Position numbers and translations under genes: made by a program | Notes under the pieces: model-generated | What the model saw: only the letters and a program-made list of their open reading frames with translations | The model's database searches: none | Told to the model about the DNA's origin: nothing | Part shown: in pieces, positions 47,920 to 57,776 of the stretch | Position numbering within the stretch: the first letter of the stretch is position 1 | Layout: every line of letters begins with the position of its first letter | Assembly (NCBI RefSeq): GCF_000761215.1 | Contig: NZ_CP009438.1 | Span: 2,065,501 to 2,129,500 of the forward strand | Length of the DNA stretch: 64,000 nucleotides | Reading direction: 5' to 3' | Source: Streptomyces glaucescens | GTDB lineage: Bacteria; Actinomycetota; Actinomycetes; Streptomycetales; Streptomycetaceae

Positions 47920-48323
47920 GACTGCTCGGCTCCTCTGAATGCCTCTACTTCGACCTCGACCAGGATGCGCGGGTCCACGAAGCCCTCCACGACGAGGAGG
48001 GTGGACACCGGCCGCACCGTGCCGAAGATTTCCCGGTGGGCGCGGCCCACCTCGTCCACGTCCCGGGCGTGCGTCAGGTACATGCGGGTGCGGACCACGG
48101 ACTCGGCGCCGAGCCCGAACTCACCGATCGCCTCCAGGGCGCTGGTGAAGGCCACCTTGGCCTGTTCGTACGGGTCGCCCTCGCCGTGGAGCACCGTCCC
48201 CTTGAAGGACGTGGTGCCCGCCACCAGGACGCGGTCGCCCGCCGCGACGGCGCGTGCGAAACCGAAGGACTCTTCCCAGGGACTTCCGCTCTGCACTCGC
48301 CGCACGGCTTCGGACGACGTCAT
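47916..48323 (-). CDS. RidA family protein
   Basis: A 135-residue trimeric YjgF/YER057c/UK114-fold protein. It has the family parts [51 protein letters not shown] and [13 protein letters not shown]. The Arg expected in active imine deaminases appears as VVRTRMYL, and the late Glu in VEVEAF. RidA proteins hydrolyse reactive 2-aminoacrylate formed by PLP enzymes. It is wedged between priA and hisF with ATGA overlaps at both ends, and GGAGG lies 10 bases before its ATG. Confidence 0.9.
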   Translation of the reverse strand: MTSSEAVRRVQSGSPWEESFGFARAVAAGDRVLVAGTTSFKGTVLHGEGDPYEQAKVAFTSALEAIGEFGLGAESVVRTRMYLTHARDVDEVGRAHREIFGTVRPVSTLLVVEGFVDPRILVEVEVEAFRGAEQS

Positions 48324-49054
48324 GACGACACTGCCTCCAGGGCCTCTTCCAGGGTGAACGCCTTCGCGTACAGCGCCTTCCCGACGATGGCGCCCTCGAC
48401 ACCGAGGGGGACCAGCTCGGAGATGGCCCGCAGGTCGTCCAGGGAGGACACGCCGCCGGAGGCCACGACCGGGCGGTCGGTGGCCGCGCAGACGTTCCTC
48501 AGCAGCTCCAGGTTGGGGCCCTGGAGGGTGCCGTCCTTGGCGATGTCGGTGACGACGTACCGCGCGCAGCCCTCCTTGTCGAGGCGGTCCAGCGTCTCGT
48601 AGAGGTCGCCGCCGTCGCGGGTCCAGCCCCGGCCGCGCAGGGTGGTGCCCCGTACGTCCAGGCCCACCGCGATCTTGTCGCCGTGCTCGGCGATGACCCT
48701 GGCGACCCACTCCGGGGTCTCCAGGGCGGCCGTGCCGAGGTTGACGCGGGTGCAGCCGGTGGCGAGCGCGGCGGCCAGCGAGGCGTCGTCGCGGATGCCG
48801 CCGGACAGCTCGACCTTGATGTCCAGTTCCGCCATGCGCACGGCGACCTCGGCGATCAGCTCACGGTTGTCGCCGGTGCCGAAGGCCGCGTCCAGGTCGA
48901 CCAGGTGCAGCCACTCGGCGCCCGACCGCTGCCAGGCGAGGGCGGCCTCCAGCGGGGAGCCGTAGGAGGTCTCGGTGCCGGACTCGCCGTGCACGAGGCG
49001 GACGGCCTGGCCGTCGCGGACGTCGACGGCGGGGAGCAGTTCGAGCTTGGCCAT
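48320..49054 (-). CDS. priA: Bifunctional HisA/TrpF isomerase PriA
   Basis: A 244-residue TIM barrel that in actinobacteria catalyses both the HisA step (ProFAR isomerisation) and the TrpF step (phosphoribosylanthranilate isomerisation). It begins [20 protein letters not shown] with the catalytic Asp in VDVRDG. The second Asp lies in [15 protein letters not shown], and the phosphate sites in LSGGIRDD and [10 protein letters not shown]. The dual role is inferred from lineage and from the lack of trpF and any other hisA in the window. ATGA overlap with the RidA gene downstream. Confidence 0.95.
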   Translation of the reverse strand: MAKLELLPAVDVRDGQAVRLVHGESGTETSYGSPLEAALAWQRSGAEWLHLVDLDAAFGTGDNRELIAEVAVRMAELDIKVELSGGIRDDASLAAALATGCTRVNLGTAALETPEWVARVIAEHGDKIAVGLDVRGTTLRGRGWTRDGGDLYETLDRLDKEGCARYVVTDIAKDGTLQGPNLELLRNVCAATDRPVVASGGVSSLDDLRAISELVPLGVEGAIVGKALYAKAFTLEEALEAVSS

Positions 49055-49058
49055 GTCT

Positions 49059-49697
49059 CTACAGGGTTCCGATCCAGTTGGTGAGCAGCTGCGCGCCGGC
49101 GTCGCCGGACTTCTCGGGGTGGAACTGCGTGGCCCACAGGGCGCCGTTCTCCACGGCGGCCACGAACGGCCTGCCGTGCGTGGACCAGGTGACCTTGGGC
49201 GCGGCGATCGCGGGGTTGTGGGTCTCCAGCGTCCAGTCGTGGACGGCGTAGGAGTGCACGAAGTAGAAGCGGGCGTCGGCGTCCAGGCCCGCGAACAGCT
49301 CGCTGTCGGCCGGGGCGTCGACGGTGTTCCAGCCCATGTGGGGCACGACGTCCGCCTGGAGCGGCTCGACCGCGCCGGGCCACTCGTCGAGGCCCTCGGC
49401 CTCCACGCCGTGCTCGATGCCGCGGGCGAAGAGGATCTGCATGCCCACGCAGATGCCCATGACGGGGCGCCCGCCGGACAGCCGGCGGTCGATGATCCAG
49501 TCACCGCGCGCGGCGCGCAGGCCCTGCATGCAGGCGGCGAAGGCGCCGACGCCCGGCACCAGCAGGCCGTCCGCGTTCATGGCCTTGTCGAAGTCACGGG
49601 TTATCTCGACGTCGGCTCCCGTGCGGGCGAGGGCACGCTCGGCGGAGCGGACGTTGCCGAAGCCGTAGTCGAAGACCACGACGCTCTTGGTGCTCAA
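49059..49697 (-). CDS. hisH: Imidazole glycerol phosphate synthase subunit HisH
   Basis: Class I glutaminase of about 212 residues giving ammonia to HisF. The triad is Cys in [11 protein letters not shown], then His and Glu in [12 protein letters not shown]. It opens with [13 protein letters not shown] and has VPGVGAF. TTG at 49697 is preferred: GGAGG is seven bases upstream, and TTG overlaps the stop of the 54-residue ORF (TTGA). GTG at 49703, two codons earlier, is only one base from the GGAGG. It lies four bases ahead of priA. Confidence 0.94.
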   Translation of the reverse strand: MSTKSVVVFDYGFGNVRSAERALARTGADVEITRDFDKAMNADGLLVPGVGAFAACMQGLRAARGDWIIDRRLSGGRPVMGICVGMQILFARGIEHGVEAEGLDEWPGAVEPLQADVVPHMGWNTVDAPADSELFAGLDADARFYFVHSYAVHDWTLETHNPAIAAPKVTWSTHGRPFVAAVENGALWATQFHPEKSGDAGAQLLTNWIGTL

Positions 49698-49858
49698 TTC
49701 CACACCTCCAGCCGCATGACGCCCGCGACGAGACACATCGCGGCGCCGATGGAGAGCAGGACGATCAGACTCGTCGGCATCTTCTGCTTGGCGAAGGAGA
49801 TGATGCCGCCGACGAGGAAGAGCCCGACCACGATCAGGACGGTGGACAGCCCGTTCAC
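49694..49858 (-). CDS. 54-residue two-span membrane protein in the his operon
   Basis: Small ORF between hisB and hisH. It opens [20 protein letters not shown], then SFAKQKMPT as a short charged turn, a second span [18 protein letters not shown] and the tail RLEVWN. Two spans with a basic turn predict a hairpin in the membrane. GTG at 49858 has GGAGG six bases upstream, and the stop overlaps the TTG of hisH, so it is very probably translated. I do not recognise a family. Third codon positions show the normal GC bias. Confidence 0.8.
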   Translation of the reverse strand: MNGLSTVLIVVGLFLVGGIISFAKQKMPTSLIVLLSIGAAMCLVAGVMRLEVWN

Positions 49859-49947
49859 CGTGTGCCTCCGTTCGCTTCTCCGCCCGCGCGGGGCGCGGGT
49901 GCGGCGGTCGTCGTCCGCGGCCCGGCAGCCGCGCGTGCGCCGCTCAC
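49855..49947 (-). CDS. 30-codon ORF tiling the hisB/membrane-protein gap
   Basis: GTG at 49947 overlaps the hisB stop (GTGA), and its own TGA overlaps the GTG of the 54-residue protein (GTGA). The product would be [16 protein letters not shown] followed by an Arg/Gly/Ala-rich tail, with no hydrophobic core. AAGGGGG lies close upstream. Codon bias is weaker than in neighbours. It may be a coupling device rather than a protein gene. Confidence 0.35.
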   Translation of the reverse strand: MSGARAAAGPRTTTAAPAPRAGGEANGGTR

Positions 49948-50537
49948 AGCGCCCCCTTGGTGGACGGGAGGATGCCCGCCGCGCGCGGGTCGCGCTCGGA
50001 GGCGTACCTCAGGGCCCGGGCGAGCGCCTTGAACTGGCACTCCACGATGTGGTGCGCGTTGCGGCCGTAGGGCACGTGCACGTGCAGCGCGATCTGCGCC
50101 TGGGCGACGAAGGACTCCAGGATGTGCCGGGTCATCGTGGTGTCGTACTCGCCGATCATCGGCGCCATCTTCTCGGGCTCGGTGTGCACGAGGTACGGGC
50201 GGCCGGACAGGTCGACGGTCACCTGGGCGAGCGACTCGTCCAGCGGGACGGTGCAGTTGCCGAAGCGGTAGATGCCCACCTTGTCGCCGAGGGCCTGCCT
50301 GAAGGCGGCGCCCAGCGCCAGGGCGGTGTCCTCGATGGTGTGGTGCGAGTCGATGTGCAGGTCGCCCTCGGTCTTCACGGTGAGGTCGAACAGACCGTGC
50401 CGGCCGAGCTGGTCGAGCATGTGGTCGTAGAAGCCGACACCGGTGGAGATGTCGGTCTTCCCGGTGCCGTCGAGGTCTATCTCGACGAGGACCGAGGTCT
50501 CCTTGGTCGTGCGCTCCACGCGTCCCACGCGGCTCAT
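49944..50537 (-). CDS. hisB: Imidazoleglycerol-phosphate dehydratase
   Basis: A 197-residue manganese enzyme removing water from IGP. The two His-rich motifs are [14 protein letters not shown] and [16 protein letters not shown]. The first His cluster is preceded by [14 protein letters not shown], and a third conserved part is [10 protein letters not shown]. It is the stand-alone form without phosphatase domain, as expected outside enterobacteria. The ATG overlaps the hisC stop (ATGA). Confidence 0.96.
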   Translation of the reverse strand: MSRVGRVERTTKETSVLVEIDLDGTGKTDISTGVGFYDHMLDQLGRHGLFDLTVKTEGDLHIDSHHTIEDTALALGAAFRQALGDKVGIYRFGNCTVPLDESLAQVTVDLSGRPYLVHTEPEKMAPMIGEYDTTMTRHILESFVAQAQIALHVHVPYGRNAHHIVECQFKALARALRYASERDPRAAGILPSTKGAL

Positions 50538-51643
50538 GCGTTCAGCTCCTTCTTCACTTCACGGACCGCGTCGAGGAACGCGTCGTTCTCCTCCGGGGTG
50601 CCGGCGGTGACCCTGAGCCACCCCGGTACGCCGTTGTCCCGGACCAGGACGCCCCGGTCGAGGATCTTCCGCCAGGCCTCGTGGGCGTCGGCGAACCGGC
50701 CGAACTGCACGAAGTTGGCGTCCGAGGCGGTGACCTCGTAGCCGATCGCGAGCAGTTCGCCCACCAGGCGGTCCCGCTCGGCCTTCAGCTGCTCCACGTA
50801 CCCGAGCAGCGTGTCGGTGTGCTCCAGGGCGGCCAGCGCGGTCGCCTGGGTGACCGCCGACAGGTGGTAGGGCAGCCGGACCAGCTGGACGGCGTCGACG
50901 ACGGCCGGGTCCGCGGCGAGGTAGCCGAGGCGCAGGCCCGCCGCGCCGAACGCCTTGGACATGGTGCGGGAGATCACCAGGTGCGGGCGGCCGTCGAGCA
51001 GGGGCAGCAGCGAGTCGCCGTGGCTGAACTCGATGTACGCCTCGTCCGCGATCACCATGGACGGCTTGGCGGCCTGGGCGGCCTCGTACAGCGCGACCAC
51101 CGTCTCCGGCGGCACGGCGGTGCCGGTGGGATTGTTCGGCGTGGTGACGAAGACGACGTCCGGCCGGTGCTCGGCGATGGCCTTCTCGGCCGCCGCGAGA
51201 TCGATCGTGAAGTCGTCGTTGCGGGGGCCGGAGATCCAGCCCGTACCGGTCCCGCGCGCGATGAGGGCGTGCATCGAGTACGACGGCTCGAAGCCGATCG
51301 CGGTGCGGCCGGGCCCGCCGAAGGTCTGCAGCAGCTGCTGGAGGACCTCGTTGGAGCCGTTGGCCGCCCACACGTTGGCCGGGCCGACCTCGTGGCCCGC
51401 GGTCCTGGTCAGGTACTCGGCGAGCTTCGTGCGCAGCTCGACCGCGTCCCGGTCCGGGTAGCGGTTGAGGTGGCGGGCCGCCTCGCGCACCCGCTCGGCG
51501 ATCCGCTCGACCAGCGGCTCGGGCAGCGGGTAGGGGTTCTCGTTGGTGTTCAGCCGTACCGGGACGTCGAGCTGGGGCGCGCCGTAGGGGGACTTGCCGC
51601 GCAGCTCGTCCCGGACGGGGAGGTCGTCGATCCGGGTGTTCAC
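50534..51643 (-). CDS. hisC: Histidinol-phosphate aminotransferase
   Basis: Fold-type I PLP enzyme of 369 residues, turning imidazole acetol phosphate and glutamate into histidinol phosphate. Motifs: [63 protein letters not shown] and [19 protein letters not shown] with the PLP lysine. GTG at 51643 overlaps the hisD stop (GTGA). Normal length. Confidence 0.96.
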   Translation of the reverse strand: MNTRIDDLPVRDELRGKSPYGAPQLDVPVRLNTNENPYPLPEPLVERIAERVREAARHLNRYPDRDAVELRTKLAEYLTRTAGHEVGPANVWAANGSNEVLQQLLQTFGGPGRTAIGFEPSYSMHALIARGTGTGWISGPRNDDFTIDLAAAEKAIAEHRPDVVFVTTPNNPTGTAVPPETVVALYEAAQAAKPSMVIADEAYIEFSHGDSLLPLLDGRPHLVISRTMSKAFGAAGLRLGYLAADPAVVDAVQLVRLPYHLSAVTQATALAALEHTDTLLGYVEQLKAERDRLVGELLAIGYEVTASDANFVQFGRFADAHEAWRKILDRGVLVRDNGVPGWLRVTAGTPEENDAFLDAVREVKKELNA

Positions 51644-52965
51644 TTGCCCTCCGGCACCTTCCAGTCGAACCGGGCCTTGATCGCCGCGCCGTGCGCCGGC
51701 AGGTCCTCCGCCTCCGCCAGCGTCACCACGTGGTGGGCCACCTCGGCGAGGGCGTCGCGGGTGTAGTCCACGATGTGGATGCCGCGCAGGAAGGACTGGA
51801 CGGACAGGCCCGAGGAGTGGCAGGCGCAGCCGCCGGTGGGCAGGACGTGGTTGGACCCGGCGGCGTAGTCGCCGAGCGAGACCGGGGCCCAGGGGCCGAT
51901 GAAGATCGCGCCCGCGTTCTTGACCCGGCCGGCCACGGCCGTGGCGTCGGCGGTCTGGATCTCCAGGTGCTCGGCGCCGTACGCGTCGACGACCCGCAGG
52001 CCCTCCTCGACGCCGTCGACCAGCACGATCGCGGACTGCTTGCCGGTGAGGGCGGGCACGATCCGGTCGTCGACGTGCTTGCTCGCCGCGACCTGGGCCG
52101 CCAGCTCCTTCTCCACCGCGTCCGCCAGCTCCGCGGAGTCGGTGACCAGCACGGAGGCGGCCAGCGGGTCGTGCTCGGCCTGGCTGATCAGGTCGGAGGC
52201 GACGTGCACCGGGTCGGCGGTGGAGTCCGCGAGGACCGCGATCTCGGTCGGGCCGGCCTCGGCGTCGATGCCGATCTTGCCGGTGAAGTAGCGCTTGGCC
52301 GCGGCGACCCAGATGTTGCCGGGGCCGGTGACCATGTTGGCGGGCGGGCAGGACTCGGTGCCGTGCGCGAACATCGCGACCGCGGTGGCGCCGCCGGCCG
52401 CGTAGACCTCGTCGACGCCGAGCAGGGCGCAGGCGGCGAGGATGGTCGGGTGCGGCAGGCCGCCGAAGTCGGCCTGGGCCGGGGAGGCGAGCGCGATGGA
52501 CCCGACGCCGGCCTCCTGGGCGGGCACGGCGTTCATGACCACCGAGGACGGGTAGACCGAGCGGCCGCCCGGCGCGTACAGCCCGACGCGCTCGACGGGG
52601 ACCCACTTCTCGGTGACGGAGCCGCCGGGCACCACCTGGGTGGTGTGGGTCTCACGCCGCTGGGCGCGGTGGACGAGGCGGGCGCGGCGGATGGACTCCT
52701 CCAGGGCCGCGCGCACCGCCGGGTCCAGCTCCTCCAGGGCGCGGGCGATGGCCGACGCCGGCACCCGGACCTGGTCCAGCTTGACGCCGTCGAACTTCTC
52801 GGCGAAGTCGATCAGCGCCGCGTCGCCCCGATGATGCACGGCCTCGCAGATCGGACGCACCTTCTCCAGGGCGGCCGCTACGTCGAAGTCGGCTCGGGGC
52901 AGCAGGTCGCGCAGGGCGGGACCCTCCGGGAGGGCGTCGCCGCGCAGATCGATTCGGGAGATCAC
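51640..52965 (-). CDS. hisD: Histidinol dehydrogenase
   Basis: A 441-residue zinc enzyme for the last two steps of histidine synthesis (histidinol to histidine with NAD). Family parts: [64 protein letters not shown] (catalytic Glu-His) and [23 protein letters not shown] at 52965 is the start; no ribosome site is seen. It is the first gene of the his operon, and a 17-bp palindrome lies 42-58 bases upstream. Confidence 0.96.
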   Translation of the reverse strand: MISRIDLRGDALPEGPALRDLLPRADFDVAAALEKVRPICEAVHHRGDAALIDFAEKFDGVKLDQVRVPASAIARALEELDPAVRAALEESIRRARLVHRAQRRETHTTQVVPGGSVTEKWVPVERVGLYAPGGRSVYPSSVVMNAVPAQEAGVGSIALASPAQADFGGLPHPTILAACALLGVDEVYAAGGATAVAMFAHGTESCPPANMVTGPGNIWVAAAKRYFTGKIGIDAEAGPTEIAVLADSTADPVHVASDLISQAEHDPLAASVLVTDSAELADAVEKELAAQVAASKHVDDRIVPALTGKQSAIVLVDGVEEGLRVVDAYGAEHLEIQTADATAVAGRVKNAGAIFIGPWAPVSLGDYAAGSNHVLPTGGCACHSSGLSVQSFLRGIHIVDYTRDALAEVAHHVVTLAEAEDLPAHGAAIKARFDWKVPEGK

Positions 52966-53006
52966 GTGCTCAATTCTCGCAGACCGGCGACGGTGGCCGT
53001 CCGCGC

Positions 53007-53023
53007 GTATCAATGGCTGATAC
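53007..53023. promoter_or_regulatory. Palindrome upstream of hisD
   Basis: GTATCA-ATGGC-TGATAC: perfect 6-bp arms and 5-base spacer, in the 177-base gap between hisD and the divergent gene. The position (-42 to -58 from the GTG) suits an operator or activator site for the his operon. I cannot name the protein. Confidence 0.45.
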
Positions 53024-53142
53024 ACGACCTGGTACGACCACGGAAGATCCCCCTCACGTTGTGTGTTCGACACGTCACCGAGCGGGCATGAACAGCTGTA
53101 CGAGGACCCGACTCGCGAGTATCCGGGGAGGGAGGGACCGGT

Positions 53143-54726
53143 GTGACCGAGGGAGCCGTCTTACGGACCGGGGACATCCCGGACGGTCTGACCGCCGCCG
53201 AGGCCGGCATGTGGCAGGCCTTCCGCAGCGGCACCGTCTACGACCTGCGCAGCGGCGACAGCGTGGCCGACGATCCGCACGGCGGGCAGCCCTGGGGCCC
53301 GGAGCGGACCGTGCGGGCCCGGATCGTGTGCTGGCTGCTGCTGGACGGCCCGCCCGCCCTGGCCGGCCGGGTGTCCTCGCTGAAGCTGACCGGGGTGCAG
53401 ATCAGCGACTCGATCGACCTCTCCGGCGGCACCGTGGTCCCGTATGTCGAGCTGACCGGCTGCCGCTTCGAGCGGGAGGTCAGGCTGCCCGAGGCCCGCT
53501 TCACCACCGTGCGGCTGGTGAACTGCTCGGTGCCCCGGCTGGAGGCCGCCCGCGTGCAGACCGAGGGCGATCTGCACCTGCCCCGCTCCCGGTTCCTCAG
53601 CGGGATACGGCTCACCGACGCCCAGATCGGCACCGACCTGCTGCTCAACCAGGCGATCGTGTACCGCGACCGCAGCGGCCGGTCCATCGCCGCGGACGGC
53701 CTGAACGTCGGGCAGGACCTCCAGGCCGAGCTGCTGGAGTCGCACGGCGAACTGAGCCTGCGCAGCGCCACCATCGGCGTCTCGCTCAGCCTGCGCGGCG
53801 CCCGGCTGCGCAACCCGTACGGCAGGCTCGCCCTCAACGCCCCGCAGCTGACCGTCGAGCGCACCCTGTACCTCACCCCGGCGGGCGTCGGCGGACTCCA
53901 GCTCAGCGGGGTCACGCCCGTCGAGGGCACCCGGGTGCAGCGCTTCGAGTGCCAGGGCGGGCTGCGGCTGGACGACGGCCGGTTCGGCGACGCGGTCGAC
54001 CTCGACGGCGCCCGCCTCGTCCTCACCGACGACCAGGAGCTGTCCCTGCGCCGCGTCCAGGTGCCCGAGCTGCGCTTCCTCGGGGAACGCCCGCAGCGGG
54101 GCAAGGTGGTGCTGTCCGGCGCGCGGATCGTCAACCTCGTCGACCGGGCGAGCAGCTGGCCGGGCCCCGGGCACCTGCACATGCCGGGCTTCACCTACGA
54201 GAACCTGGTCCCGCAGGGGCCCTTCCCGCTGGCCGAGCGGCTGGAGTGGGTGGCGGCGGCGACCGCCGAGTACAACCCGGACCCGTACGAACGCCTCGCC
54301 GCGGTGCTGCGGGCCGGCGGCGAGGACGAGGACGCCCGCGAGGTGCTGCTCGCCAAGCAGCGCCGGCGCCGCGAGACCCTGCCGCCCGCCGCGAAGATCG
54401 TCGGGTACGCGCAGGACTGGACCGTGGCCTACGGCTACCGGCCGGGGCGCGCCGCCGTGTGGATGGCGGTGCTGTGGGCGGCGGGCTCCGTGGCCTTCGC
54501 CCACGCCGGGCGGCCGGACACGAGCGGCGGCGGCCCGTCGGACCCGCCCTGGAACCCGGCCCTGTTCGCGCTCGACCTGCTGCTGCCCGTCATCGACCTC
54601 GGCCAGGCGGGCGTCTGGCAGCTGCGCGGCGGCTGGCAGTGGCTGGGGGCGGCACTGGTGCTGCTGGGCTGGGTGCTGGCCACCACGGTGGCGGCGGGCG
54701 CGACCCGGCTGCTGCGCCGGAACTGA
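53143..54726 (+). CDS. Beta-helix-like repeat protein with C-terminal membrane spans
   Basis: A 527-residue protein of unknown function. Residues ~80-345 consist of repeated short strands ([55 protein letters not shown]) with a period of about 20, like pentapeptide/right-handed beta-helix proteins. Residues ~370-425 are helical and basic ([15 protein letters not shown]). Two membrane spans follow, [17 protein letters not shown] and [19 protein letters not shown], with a loop that contains [16 protein letters not shown]. The helix is probably cytoplasmic, since there is no signal peptide. GTG start with GGAGGGAGGG upstream. Divergent from hisD. Confidence 0.75.
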   Translation: MTEGAVLRTGDIPDGLTAAEAGMWQAFRSGTVYDLRSGDSVADDPHGGQPWGPERTVRARIVCWLLLDGPPALAGRVSSLKLTGVQISDSIDLSGGTVVPYVELTGCRFEREVRLPEARFTTVRLVNCSVPRLEAARVQTEGDLHLPRSRFLSGIRLTDAQIGTDLLLNQAIVYRDRSGRSIAADGLNVGQDLQAELLESHGELSLRSATIGVSLSLRGARLRNPYGRLALNAPQLTVERTLYLTPAGVGGLQLSGVTPVEGTRVQRFECQGGLRLDDGRFGDAVDLDGARLVLTDDQELSLRRVQVPELRFLGERPQRGKVVLSGARIVNLVDRASSWPGPGHLHMPGFTYENLVPQGPFPLAERLEWVAAATAEYNPDPYERLAAVLRAGGEDEDAREVLLAKQRRRRETLPPAAKIVGYAQDWTVAYGYRPGRAAVWMAVLWAAGSVAFAHAGRPDTSGGGPSDPPWNPALFALDLLLPVIDLGQAGVWQLRGGWQWLGAALVLLGWVLATTVAAGATRLLRRN

Positions 54727-54804
54727 GGGGCACGCGAGCGGCGCGCGGCGGCCCCGGCCCCCTGTTCCGGTGGGCGGGGCGGACGCCCCGGTGCCCGCGA
54801 CCAT

Positions 54805-54810
54805 TAGGCT
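54805..54810 (+). promoter_or_regulatory. -10 element, leaderless spacing
   Basis: TAGGCT eight bases before the GTG at 54819, with no ribosome site. It implies a near-leaderless mRNA for the Lon-N protein. Confidence 0.45.
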
Positions 54811-54818
54811 GTGGCGCC

Positions 54819-55559
54819 GTGACCACCGTCCGGCTGCCGCTCTTCCCGCTGAACTCGGTGCTGTTCCCGGGACTCGTCCTCCCGCTGAACGTCTTCGAGG
54901 AGCGTTACCGCGCCATGATGCGCGCGCTGTCCAAGACCCCCGAGGACGATCCGCGCCGCTTCGCCGTCGTGGCGATCCGCGACGGCCACGAGGTGGCCCC
55001 GAGCGCGCCCGGGATGCCCGATCCGACGTCCCAGCCGGAACGGGGACCCGCCGCCGGGTTCGGCGCGGACCCCGCCAGGGCCTTCCACCGCATCGGCTGC
55101 GTGGCCGACGCGGCCACCATCCGGGAGCGGGCCGACGGCACCTTCGAGGTGCTGGCGACCGGCACGACCCGGGTGCGGCTGCTCGGCGTGGACGCCTCCG
55201 GCCCGTACCTCACCGGTGAGCTGGAAGAGCTGCCGGAGGAGCCGGGCGACGGGGCGGGGGCGCTCGCCGAGGGCGTGCTGCGGTCGTTCCGGCAGTACCA
55301 GAAGCGCCTCGCCGGCGCGCGGGAGCGCTCGCTGGCCACCGGCGGCGACCTCCCCGACGAGCCGTCCGTCGTCTCCTACCTGGTCGCGGCGGCGATGATG
55401 CTGGACATCCCCACCAAGCAGCGCCTGCTCCAGGCGCCGGACACCGCGTCCCGGCTGCGCGACGAGCTGAAACTCCTTCGCGCCGAGACGGCGATCATCC
55501 GTACGCTGCCGTCGCTGCCCGCGGCGGACCTGACGCGCGGGCCGACGAGTCTGAACTGA
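54819..55559 (+). CDS. Lon N-terminal (PUA-like) domain protein
   Basis: A 246-residue protein consisting of the substrate-binding LON N-domain only, without ATPase or protease parts. It opens VRLPLFPLNSVLFPGLVLPL and NVFEERYR, the family signature. GCVADAATIRERADGTFEVLATG and RVRLLGVD follow, and a helical end (EPSVVSYLVAAAMMLDIPTK). Stand-alone LON-domain proteins are common in actinobacteria and are of uncertain role, perhaps binding misfolded proteins. The start is GTG at 54819; the frame upstream is open, but a TAGGCT sits eight bases before it. It is followed by ybaK after 13 bases. Confidence 0.88.
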   Translation: MTTVRLPLFPLNSVLFPGLVLPLNVFEERYRAMMRALSKTPEDDPRRFAVVAIRDGHEVAPSAPGMPDPTSQPERGPAAGFGADPARAFHRIGCVADAATIRERADGTFEVLATGTTRVRLLGVDASGPYLTGELEELPEEPGDGAGALAEGVLRSFRQYQKRLAGARERSLATGGDLPDEPSVVSYLVAAAMMLDIPTKQRLLQAPDTASRLRDELKLLRAETAIIRTLPSLPAADLTRGPTSLN

Positions 55560-55572
55560 AGACCGGGAACCG

Positions 55573-56076
55573 ATGGCGAAGAAGTCGAAGAAGCAGCAGC
55601 AGTCCGGCGGCACGCCCGCGACGGTGGCGTTGACCGCGGCGGGCGTCGCGTACACGGTCCACGCCTACGACCACGACCCCTCCCACCCGTCGTACGGCGA
55701 GGAGGCGGCCGAGGCGATGGGGGTCTCCCCGGAGCGGGTCTTCAAGACCCTGGTCGCGGACGTGGACGGCGCCCTCACCGTGGCGGTGGTCCCGGTAGCG
55801 GGCCAGCTCGACCTGAAGGCCCTGGCCTCGGCGGCCGGCGGCAAGCGCGCGACCATGGCCGACCCCGCCCTCGCGGAACGCACCACCGGTTACGTCCGGG
55901 GCGGCATCTCCCCCCTGGGCCAGCGCAAGAAGCTCCCCACCGTCCTGGACGCCTCCGCCACGGCCCACGAGACGATCTGCGTCTCGGCGGGCCGCCGCGG
56001 CCTGGAGGTGGAACTCTCCCCGAAGGACCTCACGGCCCTGACGAACGCGATCCTGGCCCCCATCGGCCGCGCGTAG
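55573..56076 (+). CDS. ybaK: Cys-tRNA(Pro)/(Cys) deacylase YbaK
   Basis: A 167-residue editing protein that removes mischarged amino acids, chiefly cysteine from tRNA-Pro. It has HPSYGEEAAEAMGVSPERVFKTLVADV with the catalytic Lys of the YbaK/ProX family in FKTLV, VVPVAGQLDLKALASA, YVRGGISPLGQRKKLPTVLD, and ICVSAGRRGLEVELSP. A basic start, AKKSKKQQQS, precedes the fold. The ATG has GAAGACCGGGA upstream. It is likely cotranscribed with the Lon-N gene. Confidence 0.93.
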   Translation: MAKKSKKQQQSGGTPATVALTAAGVAYTVHAYDHDPSHPSYGEEAAEAMGVSPERVFKTLVADVDGALTVAVVPVAGQLDLKALASAAGGKRATMADPALAERTTGYVRGGISPLGQRKKLPTVLDASATAHETICVSAGRRGLEVELSPKDLTALTNAILAPIGRA

Positions 56077-56160
56077 GCCCCCGGGCAGGAGGCGGTCGCC
56101 CGGTGCCACGCTGCCGCGCAGCCGCGGGCGCCGGCCGGGGCCCGCCTCAGCCGGCCTGGC

Positions 56161-56844
56161 TCACCCCGCGCCCCCGGTCCCGGGTCCCGGCCCGTACCCG
56201 TACGGCACCTCCGGATCCCGCGGCCCGAACAGCGCCGTCAGTCCCAGGTGCACCAGCAGCGCCCCCAGCGACCACGCCAGCAACGCCCCCTTCGCCCCGA
56301 GTTCCATCGGGGCCGAGAACGTCACCCCCCGCCCGACGTCCCTGGCGTGCGCGAGCACGTCCTGGGCCGGCCCGAGCCACACCCCGAGGCGCCAGGCGAG
56401 CAGCGATCCGAGCAGCCCGCCGGCGCCCAGCGCCACCACGGCCGGGACGCCCCCGCGCCGCCGCAGCAGGAACACGACGACGCCGCTCAGCACGCCGAAC
56501 GCGAGCGCGAGCAGGGCGAACGTCCCGTCGACGCCAGCCGCCTGCTCCCCCTCGGTGTCCTTGACGTACACCACCCAGCGGCCGTCGACGACGTCCCCGA
56601 CCAGCGGCACCCGGGGTGCCAGCCAGTACCAGAGCAGCCCGAGCAGCACCCCGCCGAGCGCCACCGCCACCGTGATCACGGCGGCCTCCCGCACTTCGCT
56701 CTTCATCCCGGGGCCGTCCTGTCCCTGGCCTCCGCGGGCTCCGTGCGCCGCACCCCCGTACGCCCCGGCGGCGGCCGAGGGCGGCCACTGACCGTGCGCG
56801 GACTGTTCGTGCGGCGGCGGAGGCGGAGTCAACGGTGCTGTCAC
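56161..56844 (-). CDS. DUF2567 membrane protein
   Basis: A 227-residue actinobacterial membrane protein. A Pro/Gly-rich arm of ~45 residues precedes EVREAAVITVAVALGGVLLG, the first span. Further spans: TFALLALAFGVLSGVVVFLL, VVALGAGGLLGSLLAWRLG and ALLAWSLGALLVHLGLTALF. The segment LVGDVVDGRWVVYVKDTEGEQA lies between spans one and two and is typical of DUF2567. Function unknown. GTG start at 56844; a later ATG (just before the SEVREAAV part) is a possible shorter start. Confidence 0.85.
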   Translation of the reverse strand: MTAPLTPPPPPHEQSAHGQWPPSAAAGAYGGAAHGARGGQGQDGPGMKSEVREAAVITVAVALGGVLLGLLWYWLAPRVPLVGDVVDGRWVVYVKDTEGEQAAGVDGTFALLALAFGVLSGVVVFLLRRRGGVPAVVALGAGGLLGSLLAWRLGVWLGPAQDVLAHARDVGRGVTFSAPMELGAKGALLAWSLGALLVHLGLTALFGPRDPEVPYGYGPGPGTGGAG

Positions 56845-56878
56845 CCTGACATCGTGCCAGGCCCGCCCCCCGGGCGCG

Positions 56879-57700
56879 TCACCGGACGGCGGCCCGCCGG
56901 TACGCCCAGGTGGCCGCGGCCAGCGAGATCACGCCGACCCCGGCGCACACCGCGAGGTCGGCCGCGACCACCGCCCAGTCCGGGTCGGCGGAGAAGGTCC
57001 GGGCGTAGGCCTCCACGCCGTAGGTGGACGGCAGCAGGTCCCGCGCGAGCCGGATGATCTCCGGCATGCGTTCCGGCGGCAGCACGCCGAGCAGCAGTGC
57101 CGCGGACATGCCGAGCTGCCCGAGCAGCGTGGCCAGCTCGGGCCGGGGCGCGAGCAGCCCGCACACGGCTCCGAGCCCGGCGAGCGCCGCGCCCGCGAGG
57201 GGGATGACCGCGAGCAGGATCCACAGGTGGGTGAGGGGCAGCCCGAACAGCAGGCAGCCGGCGACGGCGGTGACGAAGGTCCCGGGCACGGTGAAGGAGG
57301 CGTACGCCCCGGCCGCCCCGAGCACGACCGCCGCGGGCGGCACGGGCAGCGTGGCGTAGTGGTCGAGCCCGCCGGTGGCCCGCAGCTGCCCGAAGTACTG
57401 GGCGAGCAGGTTCAGGGCGACGAACGCGACGACGACGACCGAGGCGCCGGCCACGACGGACTGCGCCTCGCTGCCGCCGTCGACGACACCCCGCATCATG
57501 ATCATGATGCCGACGGACTGGAACGTCGCCACGAACAGCAGCGGGATCCGCGCCACCCGCGCCCGCGACAGCTGCGCCCGGTACACGGCGCACAGCGAGG
57601 GCCACAGCCGGGCGGCCGGTGCCAGCTCGGCGGCGGGGCGCCCGGCCCGGTCCGCGGCCAGGGCGCTGCCCGGCAGAACCTCTGCGGGTACGACACTCAC
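56879..57700 (-). CDS. ABC-2 type transporter permease
   Basis: A 273-residue membrane subunit with about six spans (for example [72 protein letters not shown]). It has the layout of ABC-2/daunorubicin-resistance type permeases and is partnered with the ATPase gene 76 bases upstream. It probably exports a lipophilic compound or lipid, unknown. The GTG at 57700 begins a hydrophilic, Ala-rich arm of ~40 residues. Confidence 0.88.
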   Translation of the reverse strand: MSVVPAEVLPGSALAADRAGRPAAELAPAARLWPSLCAVYRAQLSRARVARIPLLFVATFQSVGIMIMMRGVVDGGSEAQSVVAGASVVVVAFVALNLLAQYFGQLRATGGLDHYATLPVPPAAVVLGAAGAYASFTVPGTFVTAVAGCLLFGLPLTHLWILLAVIPLAGAALAGLGAVCGLLAPRPELATLLGQLGMSAALLLGVLPPERMPEIIRLARDLLPSTYGVEAYARTFSADPDWAVVAADLAVCAGVGVISLAAATWAYRRAAVR

Positions 57701-57776
57701 GTCGTGCTGCTCCTCTTCACTGCGGCGTTCCCTCCGGCGGTGGCCCTGTTCCGTACGGATGCGGCGCCCGGGCCGC

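Noticed and set aside
53040..53080. LexA (SOS) box near hisD
   Set aside because: Only one half-site (TCGAAC-like) is present; the other half does not match GTTCGA.
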